A stretch of 64,000 nt of DNA, taken from Smittium mucronatum (Eukaryota > Kickxellomycota > Harpellomycetes > Harpellales > Legeriomycetaceae). This document shows, piece by piece, positions 1 to 12,259 of this stretch. The notes under the pieces were generated by a model that was not told where the DNA came from, did no database searches, and worked only from the letters and a program-made list of their open reading frames with translations. The position numbers and the translations under genes are program-made. Position 1 is the first letter of the stretch. Each line of letters opens with the position of its first letter. The DNA is taken from contig LSSL01000380.1 of assembly GCA_001953115.1 (NCBI GenBank), positions 1-64,000 on the forward strand, in the 5' to 3' direction.

Positions 1-590
1 CGTATAGAAAAGACTATTATCCTAACTACAATAAGCTCCTCTGCCGGACTACCGGCTGCGTACCTACGGGAAAAGGGTTCAATCTACCAACCGAAAGACC
101 CCCCCTGGCATTGCTTCAAGTAGGCTGGATGACTGAGGTTACGTGCAGTCATGAATTAAGCTCTTTGTCAATGAAAAACAGTTCATTGAAGCTACTGAGC
201 TCCTAGTCAGAGCCTACTTCTAACAGGATTAATAAAATTAGGCTCTTACCCAAACGTGGGATTGATCGACATGGCTTTCCTACAAATAGCTGTTAGACGC
301 TGAGATCCGTCTGACTGTCGAACCCTGGACTTGTGCACTAGATTATGTCTCAGCTGTGCTAAACGATCGGTTCCTCCTGTTTCTAGATGGTCCTCCTCTG
401 GAATCGCTGCCCTCCGAATCGCTGTGCGCTATCTCCACTACTCCCAACCAAGAATAGTGCAACGCTGTGCGCTGTCTCCACTACTTCCAACCAAAAATAG
501 TACAACGCTGCGTGAAATTTTAGTCTAGTGTACTTCGAAAAGTACACTATTAAGCCCCTAAACCACGGCAAGGTATTTCACTCTTAGGGG
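1..590 (-). mobile_element. Retroposon-like interspersed repeat, copy 1 (3' end cut by window edge)
   Basis: This is the reverse complement of the repeats at 18922-20040 and 58482-59652. Its 5' end (CCCCTAAGAGTGAAATACC, read on the minus strand) lies near 590, and its 3' end runs off the window at base 1. The hairpin GCCGG-tagt-CCGGC, present in all three copies, is visible near 45-58. Copy 1 carries an internal 43-bp tandem duplication (420-462 and 463-505), which disrupts the short reading frame seen in the other copies. It probably belongs to a non-LTR or SINE-like family, judging from the target-site duplication of copy 2. No transposition protein is encoded here. Confidence 0.75.
420..505. 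repeat. 43-bp direct tandem duplication inside repeat copy 1
   Basis: Two adjacent 43-bp units begin CGCTGTGCGCT and differ at only a few positions. Copies 2 and 3 have one unit, so the duplication is private to copy 1 and arose after it diverged. Confidence 0.85.
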
Positions 591-1068
591 TTATTGAGCA
601 GGTTCGTTGTTAATAAAATTCGACTAAAATAAATCAAATAATATAAATCTTTGGGATTATTTATTAGCTGGTAAAAGGTTTTTCATTCCGCTTCAGGTAA
701 TATTCGACATTTTGTGGAACAAAATTATGAAATTTCGACATTCTGTTAACCAGCTCTTATAAAAAAAATTTAAAAAAAATCCAATTTAAGCATCGGACCT
801 TTTTACTCGACCTTCCATATGTTTTTAGAGATTTAATTTTCTTCGGTGTCGAGAATAGCTTTATTTCGTAATTTCATAGACATGCTTATGGAAAAAATGA
901 TTTAACACGTTGTATAATAAGGATTAAATATTTAAATTTAAATTATCACTATTACTGCAAGATAGTTTCAAATATCAGTTCAGATACCCGATCCTCAAAA
1001 GTTATGACTTTCGCATTTTTATTTTTATTTAAGTTTTATGAAATAGTTAATGTAATGAATGCTAAATA
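591..1068. other. Intergenic 3' flank of the RGS gene
   Basis: AT-rich sequence between repeat copy 1 and the stop codon of the minus-strand RGS gene. It should hold that gene's 3' UTR and poly(A) site. I see no coding frame or structured RNA. Confidence 0.6.
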
Positions 1069-3030
1069 CTAGAGAGTTTTAAGCATGATAGGATATGTGT
1101 TGGTGTACAAACTATTCAATACTTCTTCGAGAGCATCATCGAATATTCCTAGAGTATACTTTTCGTTTTTAACTGCATCCGATATTGGTGCTATTATCTT
1201 AATAGGTATATTGACGGCAAGTAGAGCATCTTCTTGAATGTATTTGATGTAAAACTTCCAAAAGTCATCTTTAAGATTTTGAGGGACAAGTGTCATTTTG
1301 GGTGTTGTTCTTTCCTTTTTCCCTTGGCTATCGTTCATCATTTGGAGATCAAGAATCAATCCCATTTTATAAACGGCCTCTGGTATAGTTATAGGCAAAG
1401 GTGGTACTAATTCACCAGATATCAACTGATCCATGTCAATTTCTTCTTCAGGGTTTGGTTCGTTTTCATAAACTGAATCTACTAACAATGAGCTATGGTC
1501 AACATCGACTTTTTTACTTGGTTCCATTTTTCCATCTAGGCTGGTTTGGCTACTATTCTTTGTATCTCTATCACTTTCAGCATCTGTTTTTTCCTCTCCT
1601 ATATTCTCATTCTCATTAGAATTGGAAACTACCAGAGAACAAACTCTGAATTTTAGAAGCTGATAATCTTTTAAAAATTCGACATTTTCAGGGCAGAAGG
1701 TTTCCAAAGCAGCCTTTGTTAGCCTAGAAAAACCAGCTGGATATGCTAAGAGACCTTCAAATTGCTCTTTTCTCGATGATATCGCAGCAGCATTTCTTGC
1801 ATTTCCACCTTTACCAATCACTTTCCCGCCTGTTTGTTTTTTAATCTTTATGACCTTGAAGAGAGGATTGATTATGAGAAATACTTGTTGAAGAATAAAC
1901 ACTGGAAGGACAATAACATAACCTGTAGCGTATAACAACATAGCAGGTGTCGCGAGCTGATTATAAATAACTAACCCAGCGACGAGAAAGAATGTAGTCA
2001 CCATAGTAATAATTAATTCTACCTGCATACCATAAGCGTCGGTGAATCCAACCGTCAAGAATATAAGAGGAACCAAGAATGCCAAAGTTATAAACATGAA
2101 AGTGTAAAGTGGGATCAAAGGTGTAGTAATTCCAGCTGGACACTCGTAACTAAAAGGGCTAATGTGGTAGTTTTCAAAAGTTGTAAAATATATCGATAAG
2201 CTTATTCCGACTGCTAAAACGATTCCACATCCAATAAGATAGTTTCTTGTCCTGAATAAATCCAACACTCTATTGTTATAAGTCAGTCTAAACTGTATTT
2301 CAGCCTGCTTATCGTCAATATTTCTAGAATATTCGCTGTTAAAAATCAGCCTTTTGTATCTAGTAAATAAGCTTTTATCCATGTAAGTAACCTCTGGACC
2401 ATTATAATAATCGGGGTCATTTTCGTCGATCACGATTTTATTATCGACTTGATTTAATAAAGCTGAGATCTCATTCTTGAATTTTATCATCCTAACCTGG
2501 GATATGTAAACAATTGCTCTCACCAATATGGAAAAACAGAAAATCATAAGCGTGTTGTAACCAAGCCATATTCTTAGAAAACATGGGTAATGTGGTACCA
2601 ATGCATCTGTAATAATGGCATGGGTTGTGAAAATGAATCCTGAAATCACTACCACTATTGATATAGTTCTTGATTTAAACCTAGACTCTTGTGTATTAGC
2701 TGTTAATTTGAAATACATTAATGTAGAACTTATTACTATAATAGTCCAAACTCCTAAAAATGTAAACCAGAATATTCTTTTTGGTAATCTAACGTTAATC
2801 ATAATTTCGTGAATAGACAATTCATCGAGCTTAGCCAAAAGCTGAGCCACCTCATAGTTTGAAAGATTTCCTGTTTCTATTTGTTTCAAAACCACATCTC
2901 TTTCATATCTCACCGCATCTTTAATCCTTCCTCTTCTGAGGCCCGTTTCTTGATTTGAAGTAACAAATGCTACCAAAAAAATTGAAACTAATGCCAAAAT
3001 CGACAAAACCCTCTTGAAATTAATATTCAT
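1069..3030 (-). CDS. Seven-transmembrane protein with C-terminal RGS domain
   Basis: A 653-residue uninterrupted reading frame starting at an ATG in A-rich context. An N-terminal hydrophobic segment (about residues 8-24) looks like a signal peptide or anchor. About seven further hydrophobic helices follow (roughly 87-107, 120-142, 155-176, 264-284, 301-325, 334-355, 361-390), a GPCR-like layout. The cytoplasmic tail has the two halves of an RGS fold: FEGLLAYPAGFSRL...FCPENVEFLKDYQ (about 423-460) and, after a long acidic/serine-rich insert, FWKFYIKYI...NIPIKII...EEVLNSLYTNTYPIML (about 594-653). RGS domains accelerate GTP hydrolysis by G-alpha subunits, so this is probably a plasma-membrane receptor or regulator that dampens heterotrimeric G signalling. 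The insert of more than 100 residues between the RGS halves is unusual; activity is not certain. It is isolated among repeats. Confidence 0.85.
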   Translation of the reverse strand: MNINFKRVLSILALVSIFLVAFVTSNQETGLRRGRIKDAVRYERDVVLKQIETGNLSNYEVAQLLAKLDELSIHEIMINVRLPKRIFWFTFLGVWTIIVISSTLMYFKLTANTQESRFKSRTISIVVVISGFIFTTHAIITDALVPHYPCFLRIWLGYNTLMIFCFSILVRAIVYISQVRMIKFKNEISALLNQVDNKIVIDENDPDYYNGPEVTYMDKSLFTRYKRLIFNSEYSRNIDDKQAEIQFRLTYNNRVLDLFRTRNYLIGCGIVLAVGISLSIYFTTFENYHISPFSYECPAGITTPLIPLYTFMFITLAFLVPLIFLTVGFTDAYGMQVELIITMVTTFFLVAGLVIYNQLATPAMLLYATGYVIVLPVFILQQVFLIINPLFKVIKIKKQTGGKVIGKGGNARNAAAISSRKEQFEGLLAYPAGFSRLTKAALETFCPENVEFLKDYQLLKFRVCSLVVSNSNENENIGEEKTDAESDRDTKNSSQTSLDGKMEPSKKVDVDHSSLLVDSVYENEPNPEEEIDMDQLISGELVPPLPITIPEAVYKMGLILDLQMMNDSQGKKERTTPKMTLVPQNLKDDFWKFYIKYIQEDALLAVNIPIKIIAPISDAVKNEKYTLGIFDDALEEVLNSLYTNTYPIMLKTL

Positions 3031-6000
3031 TATTTTCGGATATTGTGCTGTTTAATTAATATGCTTTCTTCGGATCTTTAGTTTTTATATTATTTACAAT
3101 GTTTTTTATGATTTGAAGATTATTTAATGAGAGTTTATTTGGCTTTGCAGTTTTGTTTGTGGGATTTTTTTAAATCAATTTTTTAACGGAATATATCTTG
3201 AGAATGAAGAGTTATATTTGAGATATATCTTTTCTTTTTGAGAGAATTTGCGTGCTTCCTATTTGTTTAATTGATTCAACCCCCAAAATGATATTGAACT
3301 TAGTCTTGTGATATAATTTGGCAATGAGAGCCTCCTTTTTTTCGTTTCTATAATATTAAACAAAAAAAAATATCTACAAAATATCCTAAGTTTTTATGAA
3401 TTGATTGAAGCTTGTTTTGCAATATCTTTGTAAACTGTGCAATGCAATTTTTATTTTAGACAAAAATTGAGGAAAAGAAAAGTTAAGAATGGGGTACATG
3501 ATATGCTAGGGTCCTGTGCTAGTTATATACTTTTTTGAAATTTGGAACTAAATCATTTCGATGGAAAATAATAATAAAAATTCCTAAAATAAAAGTGGTA
3601 GATTGAGTATTTACATCAATTATGCATAGTACTTGAAATACTTGCATACGATATTTTTCATTTCAAGAATTTTAACGAATCAGAATTTTCAATTAATAGA
3701 ACCTTATTAGTAGAAAATATTCATATGATCAATAAGTCCGCCAAAAAAAATGTTTGTATACGGCTATTAAAAAACCTCTTTTTTCGACCCTGTTTACATC
3801 GGCTATTAGATAAGTTATCGGATCTTGTGTTTTAAAGCAAAGATCATCTAAAAAGTGGCTGATTAAACTGCCATCAAAAAACAAATGGCTTTTTTTGTTT
3901 TATTTCCATGTTTAAAGATGTGGTAAATCCTATTGAACACATTTGTTTGGTGTAAATAACTAATTAGCCAACGGGACTTACACCAGCGTTTATTGGTGTT
4001 ATAAGAGTCTAGATTTATTCGATCTTATCTAAAATCTGTTTATTGTTCCAAATTGGATTATAATAAAACCAAGCCAATTATATACATCCGAATGTAGTAC
4101 TGCATATTGTTTATTAGAAAATAAGAATATATATTAAACTTCCAACGCTTAAAAACGATAAACCCCATTTCATATTTATAGTCAATATGTAAGTGGGGGG
4201 GCTATAAAAACTAGCGTGCTTATCCATTTATCGGCCAGATGGCTTAACTCTTTTGTCGCCAGTGGGCTATTTTGTGACATTTCTATGGTTTATATTTATG
4301 CTGCATTATTCCCGCCTTGATAAAATAATATGCTATTGGTCAAATTTTCTCAATTGATAAATAAATTTATGGAAAATTCAGCGAATCAGAATACTAAAAC
4401 ATTCTCGAAACGAAAGAGTTAAATGTGCCGCCATTAATATTTATTACATTCATGTTATCATGGCTTATTCGACAATAAATTTACATCTCATTGGATAATA
4501 AATGTTTATTTCTAATAATATTATTTGGCTCTAAAGAATTGGGGCTAGCATAGAGCCCTGTTAATGAGAATAGGAATTCAAATTTGAATGGACCTTTTGG
4601 ACTTGACATTTTACTTCAGTAATAACTAGGTATCAGCCATGATTTGTTTATCTTTTTATCCAGGCATTTGATTTTAATCATGTAAATTTTTGGTAAAAAC
4701 TAAAAAAAATTACAAACTCACTAGGTGTGGAACAATTTTCAGTAAAGCGATATGATACACTTCAAAGCACATAGAACCGACTGTAAATGTTTTCAAAAGT
4801 TGGAAACAATATAGATTTTAAACATGATTCAAATTAGGAGCCTGGTCTCCAAAAGAGACGTTTTCTAGGTTTCTACTGGTTATTGTCATTCTATTTATTA
4901 TCTTATTGAAAATATCTAGTAAAAAACATCCATCCCATGTCTAAAGGGAACAAAATTAATAGATAATAAACTACAGAATTTTTTGATAACATTAAAACCG
5001 ATTAAAAGATTGGATTCTGAGTTTATATGTTTTCAAAGGAAGCATTAAAGGGGTGACTACCTTTAGCGAAATATGTTCCTTCTAGAGCTTCACCACAATA
5101 AAAATAAGCCTTCAAATTTTATTTGATAGCCGTTAAGAAATGCGAAATTTATAATCAAGAGGAAGAAAGAAAGAAAATCATCTTACGCGTTTCTTTCACA
5201 TTTATAATATCACCAGCCTCCGATCTATACTGTACCAATTTCGCAAATTTAAGAGTGATTTTTAATACAAAATTGTCTCAGAATTACGTGCTCACTATTA
5301 GTTTAACCGCAGAAATATTGAAATACAGCGGAACTTTATTTAAAATTTCTGAATAAAACGCTATTTAGGTTTAAAAGACTCAAATACCATATGGTATGCT
5401 CCAAAAAAATTATATATAGAAGCCTATTTTTATAGAAATAAAATATTTTTATTCTATTTTATGCAAATTTTTATTCGAAAAGAATAAAAATTTCTGTTTT
5501 TTCGGCAAATTTGATGCAAGTTGAAATTGCCATTATTTTTATGTATAAACGATTTATAAATCTGTTATACTCACAATTTTTAATTCCGTGATTATATAAA
5601 TAAATTAATAAGGAGAAAGCTGAAATTTTCGCAATTTTATTCATAAAAACTTGTAATTTAACAAATTTGAACAAGAATGATTGATTGACACAACTATGCT
5701 CTTTCTTTTAATAGAATAAAAAAAATCATCTTTTTTTATTTTATTGCTTATCATTTTCATTGGAAATACCGGATTAATATCGATTTTTTATGTATTAATA
5801 TAATAAATAAGCTCTATGAGACACCAAGAATTTAATATGTGAATTCTACGACTAATTATTTCATATTAAGTTTTTATAAAAAGTATTAATAACAGTTTTG
5901 ATACCAAAAATAACCTGACATAGTCAACTCGTTTTTATATTAGCTAGTTAATAGAAGATTGGGCTTACGTAGTAAAAACAATTTTACAATTCGAAAAACT

Positions 6001-7156
6001 CTAGGATATCAATACTTAATTTGACAAAATTTTCAAATAGCCATATTTTGATTTTATATCTACTTTCATCGTATCTTTTAGTATCCTCTTTGTTCATTCT
6101 GTTTATATTAAGATTGAGAATTAAATTTGTATTTTCAAATTCGAAAAATTGAAAAAAATATTTCAGACATAAGTCTTATTTAAATCTATTATTTTTATTT
6201 TAATATCAAATATCACATTTTAAATTTAGTGAGAGTTAACCAAAGAATACAATTTAATGCTTTTATTGATAATTTTTTCTTCTCTTCTTATTTATATTAC
6301 GCAATATTCGAAAATTTATTTAATTTTGAATGGAAGTGCAAGAAAAATATTTGATTCTAAATTTCAATCCTCTCTGTAAACTTATAAGACAATATAAGAA
6401 AATAAAATTAGCCTAATTTACAAATATTTGATTATTAATTTGAGTTTTGTTATTGAGAATCCTTTGGGCAACAAAAAATCCATATATATAAGTTTTTTCT
6501 GTAAAATATCAGAAACTAACAATTTTAAGGAGTTTAAACATATATTCTGTACATATTATAAATATAAATTAATGATGTTATAATGGGTATAAAAAATGAT
6601 TAAACCTAGTCTAAAAAAGCTTTAAGACTCTGAGAAGACGTCTTTTTTTATTTCTTTCTATAACTTATAATAAAATAACTTTAAATTTTGGGGAAGTAGC
6701 TCTAAAAATTATAACCCCATAAAGATGCAAGGCAGTATAATTAAAAATGGATTTCATATATTATTATCATGAAAAGTTTTTATTTTATTTTTTAGTTCGA
6801 AAACTTGTGAAAGCAACTATAGCATATTTAACTGAATATTTCATTTTTTATTTTTTAGTTTAATTATACCAAATAAAACAAATAAATCTAAAAAAATTAT
6901 GTTTAAAAACTTCATATATTTACAAAGATTTAATATAATTATTATCTATGGTTTTTTAGCTACAATAAAACTGTGTGATTTTCATATGATTAATCTTTTT
7001 TTAGTTAAATTTCTGTTCTTTTATAAAAAAAATAAGATACTATAATAATAATAACTATTTTAGTTATCTAAAACTTATTCATTCGAATAACTTTATTTAT
7101 TTAAGATAGAACAAAAAAAATAGTTATAATTACAGAATAAGGTTTATTTTTCAGCA
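3031..7156. other. Long AT-rich intergenic region
   Basis: No supported gene. The first part, upstream of the RGS gene, should contain its promoter, but no clear TATA or CCAAT arrangement stands out. A 77-codon open frame at 5123-5356 has no recognisable domain and its flanks show no coding bias. The stretch 3700-4600 is slightly less AT-rich but gives only short broken frames. Confidence 0.5.
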
Positions 7157-7800
7157 TTAGAAAATAATTGATATTGTCGGAAACGGATTCCCTATACCAA
7201 TTAGACTGGTAAAAGTCATCTCTCCTAAACTTTTGTTGTGCAGCTAAAGGAGTGGCAACGCTAAGTGAACTACTGCTAGTACACTCTACGAACTCACCCA
7301 GCTGAGACTTTAGGAAGGTATTGCTCCATTTCTCCGCCTATCCACACTTCGACCATTGCTCCCAGTACTTAATATACTAAGTTTTTGTACAGCCCTTACG
7401 GTAGGAATAACAGGCGAAAACTTTACCGGGGGTTTGGGACCTGGACTTTACGGAAGTCCCAGTAAATTAGACACAAGGTCATCCATAATTGGTTCTCCCT
7501 CCAAGTTGACCGATGGGTCTAAGTCTTAACTTAGATCAAAGGCATCAATAGAGATTGATGCCAAAACATAGCTATCCGTACCTTCCGCTACCTCTCGCCA
7601 AACGTCCACATCCGGGGCAAACCCATAAGGTTAAGTAACAGACTTGACCAACTCATTGCTGCGCATAACCATGCACATAGTACTATCTAAGCTATTGCCT
7701 TCACTGAGCAAAAAATATACTAAATAAATAAAACAGGACTAACATTCAAGTATCCCAGTCCACGAAAGAGTAAAATATTAACTAAACACACCAAACCAAC
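7157..7800 (-). pseudogene. Decayed coding relic, single frame broken only by TAA/TAG
   Basis: On the minus strand one frame reads from about 7800 to a terminal TAA at 7157-7159 with no frameshift. It is interrupted by seven in-frame stops, all TAA or TAG: complements at 7739, 7631, 7526, 7448, 7310, 7286 and 7244. The conceptual product is rich in mixed, protein-like segments (for example FAPDVDVWREVAEGTDSYVL and NLEGEPIMDDLVSNLLGLP), and the DNA is clearly less AT-rich than its surroundings. I do not recognise the family; a retroelement Gag-like or N-terminal Pol region is a guess. Stops with a preserved frame suggest point-mutational inactivation rather than random indel decay. Confidence 0.6.
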
Positions 7801-8290
7801 TACTGATACAACGTAAACGAACAATATAAAAATAAATTATATTTAAAAACAAGCAAAACTAACTTATAAAGCGACTATAACAATCCTTGAGCGTGCTAAG
7901 ACTCGCGGACTATAAAGGGGGCTGATCTTCATCTAATACAAAAATGCGCGTCCTACCACTTTAATATCAAGAGAAAAAATTCATTGTTTTTAACAACACT
8001 CTTTTTTTTTAGTTGGTAACATTTTTTTTATCTATCTTATAACTTTTTATTATTGATTTAGGGACATGATAAAATGATTTATTATTATCATAGTGGTAAT
8101 TTTCTTTTGGTAATAGCCATTTATCGTGCCCTGCATTTCAATATAGTCCTTCCTAAATATTAAAAATAATTCCTATTATTATTTTTCCTATCTTTAGCCT
8201 AAATTTAATTTGCAGGAATATAAGTTTTGTGTTAAAAATACAGCTTGATTTTCAATTAATAAACTTTTAATACTAATTTTAAGTTTTAAG

Positions 8291-8344
<54 letters not shown>

Positions 8345-10129
8345 ACAGAATTTAATTTATACTCGAAGAATAAAGCTTACAGTTTGTAAAAAATATATCA
8401 AATCTGCTGTTAAGATACTCACCACATTCCCTATCTCTAAAAAGTTTTTTTTGAAAAAAAAATCGCTGTAATTATCTGGTATCAGATTTTTGACTTTACT
8501 AGTATGAATATATCGTTCCTCTTGTTTTTTATTATTACGATATATCCTCGAGCTCAACTTATATTCTGTTTCTTTACATTAAACCGATAATAAAACACCG
8601 TATATTAACTAATTCTACTTCATATATTGTTTCATATAGCTCCAAGATGCACAAGTTGAACAAATAAAAATTCTTATATATTTATATGAATAAATTTGAG
8701 ATTTCATCTAAATCGAAATTATAATAAAAAAGTATTTAAATGTATCTAATTAACCAAAAAAATGATAATAACCTAAAAAAATGAAGTAAAAGAAAAAAAA
8801 ATTTAAAAATGAAAACAATTTTTCTTGCAAATATATATATATATATATTATCTTATTAGATTTTTATAATGTAAATCTTTTTTGTAAAAAAAAATGATAT
8901 TAATTAAGTAATCATATTACTCCCTGAAAATATTGGTTTTTGGGAATAAATTTGAAAGTATAATTATGAAACTACCGTTAAAAAAAGTTTAACATTTTAT
9001 AATTTAATTTTGAAGATATATTTCTGTCCACATTGACTAAAACTATATATCCATTATTTTTATTTAAAAGAGTTAAATAAATATCTTCAAAAATTTAAAT
9101 ATCATAAAAATAAAATAAGTCATACCGATTTAAAATAGTCCAATATTTGGTATATTTATAATATATATTTCATAAATTTTTTAGTTTTAATTTTGAATAA
9201 AAGAGTAAATTATCTTAAAAAACAGCTAATACCTACGTATAGTTGAATTTTAAACACCTATATAACTTTTTATATTTTTATATTTATAGAAAGTTAAGTT
9301 TTTTTGGATTAAAAAAATATCACAAGATCAGTTCATTAAAATTCTTTAAGAATAAATGCACATTTTTATAATTTACAAAATATGATAATATATAAATAAT
9401 TTAATAAAAATCAATTTTTTTCTATTTTAATTGAAGTGAAGAAACTGATAATCCTAAATTTTGATTTTAAATAAAAACCCTAAAAACCCCGTTAGTTATT
9501 TATGAATGGATACCAAAAAATAAGGATAATAATAATTTTGTAAGATTAATCGATTCCTTTAGGGCGAAAATTAAAAAAAAAATTAGGAAATATGTGTTGA
9601 AATCAAGTCCCTTACATCAGTTTCCATTTAACTTTTCTAAATATGATAAGTATAACACAACATCTTACTTCCATTTGTGTAATATTTTTATATATAGTTA
9701 CTTATCTATTTTACGCACCATAATTTTAATTTTTTTAGAATTTCGGTTGTATTATTTAATTTAAGATGATAAAACTTAAATTAACATCCCTTGAAATATA
9801 ATGGGATTTGATTCATCTTATATCATATATTTAGTTAGAATTATTTGATATCATTCATTATAAAATCATTTGTAGTGATTGAAGAGCCAGCAGTCCTAAA
9901 TAATACTGTTTTTAATTATTTTCAGGCTACGATCTATGTTCAATTCAGATATAAATAGGAAGGATACCGGGAAATAGAAATAATAGAGCATAAAATGAAA
10001 GAAAATATAACCATAAATAAAATTTACAGGTTTATATGACATCATCCATTTATAAAGGTAAAATAGAAGTGGATGTTTTACTTACGGTCATTTAAGGAGA
10101 GGATAATAGTTTTTGAGACTTTAGGAGCC
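7801..10129. other. AT-rich intergenic region with TTA microsatellite
   Basis: The first ~150 bases (to about 7960) remain less AT-rich and may be the 5' part of the 7.2-kb relic. The rest is low-complexity A/T sequence with a long TTA tract (8292-8343) and an AT dinucleotide run near 8830-8848. I see no gene. Confidence 0.5.
8292..8343. repeat. (TTA)n trinucleotide microsatellite
   Basis: About 17 uninterrupted TTA units, the longest simple repeat in the window. Confidence 0.95.
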
Positions 10130-10650
10130 TAAAAGCAGCTAAAACTGTTAAATTGAAGCGATAAATACATCTTTTTTAATTCTATCCTGAAAAAAATGGG
10201 AAATAAATAAAAAGTGAATCAAATTGATAAAAAAAGAGAAAATATGCAAATGTTAAACAGGTATATGTAAATAAAATTCGATTATAGCGCTCAAATTAGA
10301 AAATAAGTGAAAAATAATACGGATTAGATTTTCATACTAATAAAAAAGTGAATTCAAATTCAAAAAATAAAACTCAATTATGTTCGGATTAAAATTCGGC
10401 GGTAATTTATAATTATATTGTGTTTATTTTTAGATAAATCTTATTTATGTTTATTGAATAATTAATACGTCTGTTTTTGAAATATGTTTAAAAAAAATCT
10501 AAAAGCTATAAATTTGTGGAAAATAATACATTTCTCAATTGGTATTTTCTTTTTTTTAAAAAATCCATCATTAAAACTTATAAAAAATTTTTTTTTATAT
10601 TTTTTTATCAATAAAAGTCACTATTGAATTACACGAATTTAACTCAATTC
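10130..10650 (+). repeat. Left inverted-repeat arm of the Tc1/mariner relic
   Basis: Pairs with the complement of 12260-12790. The strongest matching lies between about 10330 and 10650; the part further out aligns with gaps. The two arms are clearly diverged, which indicates an old insertion. Confidence 0.6.
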
Positions 10651-11079
10651 ACTTTCAATTTAAAAAGCAACAAATTTCTTAAAAATGTTATGCTATGAGT
10701 TTTAAATCAATATAGTTTGTGTAAAATAATATTTTCAATATAATATTTCATTTTAAAATTATAAATAAAGAAAATTTACTTTTAAAAAATCTCTTAGAAA
10801 GAAAATCATGTTAATTAAGTTAATAAATGAATTTGGATGATAATATTTAGTGAGTAAATGGAAAATTAAAAAAAGAGAAAATTTAAAATACACCCCGTTT
10901 AAATAAGGTCTACAGTGATGTAATATGTCGAAAGCTTAAATCAATTCTAATTTCTTATTTATACAAATATCTTCTCTATTTGTGCGGCATAAACTTGGTT
11001 TTAAATCAGAAAAAGTCGCCCAAAAAATTATAATTTATTATAACTATTATTTGCAAGCTAAAATATGAATACTCAGATT

Positions 11080-11806
11080 TCATGTTTCGAAAATCGAAGA
11101 GAAATAGGCTGTAAAATCTCAAGTAATTGTCACAATTTACTTTTTTCGACTACCCGCAGAATTTTTTTGCATATAAAATTAGCAGAAATTTAAAATCCAG
11201 AAACTTAGCTGTTAAGTTTACCAATTTCTAATCAAAAAAGCTAAAGTACAGATAAATGTGGAAATGATATATTATTACTTAAATATATTACTTAATACTC
11301 TGATCAAAGAAAATTATTCGTTTTTATTGACGAGGGCAACGCCAATTTTTTAATTAGAGGAACTGGGGTAAGATAAAGTAAAAGCGAAAGGATCACTATT
11401 AAATTAACTTTAATAAAAGAGCCTAATTTACACATTATTGGATGAATTTATTCTACTAGGATACTAAAATTTAAAGTAAAATAAAAAAGTTACACAACAG
11501 ATATTTTTAACTCTTGGGTTGACGGATTGATACAAGCAAAAATATCATATGGAATATCCCAACAAAAAATGATAATTATATCCGATAAACAATGCTATAA
11601 TGGTGAAACAGAGAAGTAACCCATCTATTTGATGATTTTAAATTGCGTTTTTCTATTCCAAACGCTCCGATACTAAACCCGATAGAAAATTAATGGAGTT
11701 TTTTCAAGTCTAAAATAAAATATGGACTTTTGGAAAAATTTAAATACTTCATTTTGGTGACTCAAATAAGAAATTTAATCAAATTTAATGGCCATTCAGA
11801 ACTATG
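11080..11806 (+). pseudogene. Tc1/mariner (DDE_3-type) transposase relic
   Basis: The plus strand encodes the three parts of a DDE catalytic core. The first is FVFIDEGNANFLIRGTGVR, with the first Asp codon at 11329-11331. Then come KEPNLHIIG and KSYTTDIFNSWVDGLI, and IIISDKQCYNGETEK with the second Asp at 11584-11586. After a frameshift follows PNAPILNPIEN-stop-WSFFKSKIKY, with the Glu at 11685-11687. The two Asp are in frame, 84 residues apart. The Asp-Glu spacing is about 33 residues with a non-triplet length, close to the D34E of the superfamily. In-frame stops (TAA, TGA) make it non-functional. I cannot clearly read the N-terminal DNA-binding helix-turn-helix domain. Confidence 0.8.
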
Positions 11807-12259
11807 AATTAAACATACAAGAATGTATATAATTTTTGTCACCAGAAATGAGTATAAAGTTTATATTATATGTTCAATAATTCTTTTCGGATGCCATCCA
11901 GCTGAAGGATTTATGATTCGGATAATAATAGGATCATGATCGGGTCTTTATTCTATTTTTATTACTATTACTATTACTATTACTATACTACTACTATTTT
12001 TTTTTTTTAAAAAAAATTCCAATTTCCCCTAAAAAAAATCAAATTCCGTAATTTAGTGCTTTTGATTATTCAATATCATTTTTTAAGTGCTTCATTTTTT
12101 TTTTTTGAATTTTTTTTAAAAAAAATACAATAATTTTATAGGTTCTCCATTGTTTTAAAATGTAAACTGATACCAAAAATATCGGTTTACATAAATTAGA
12201 CGGGTTTAAATCCCAGAAGATTTTATTTTATGAGAATTAGATTCCTTTCTTCACTAAAA

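Noticed and set aside
5123..5356. 77-codon open frame as a small gene
   Set aside because: No motif, no promoter signals, and length compatible with chance.
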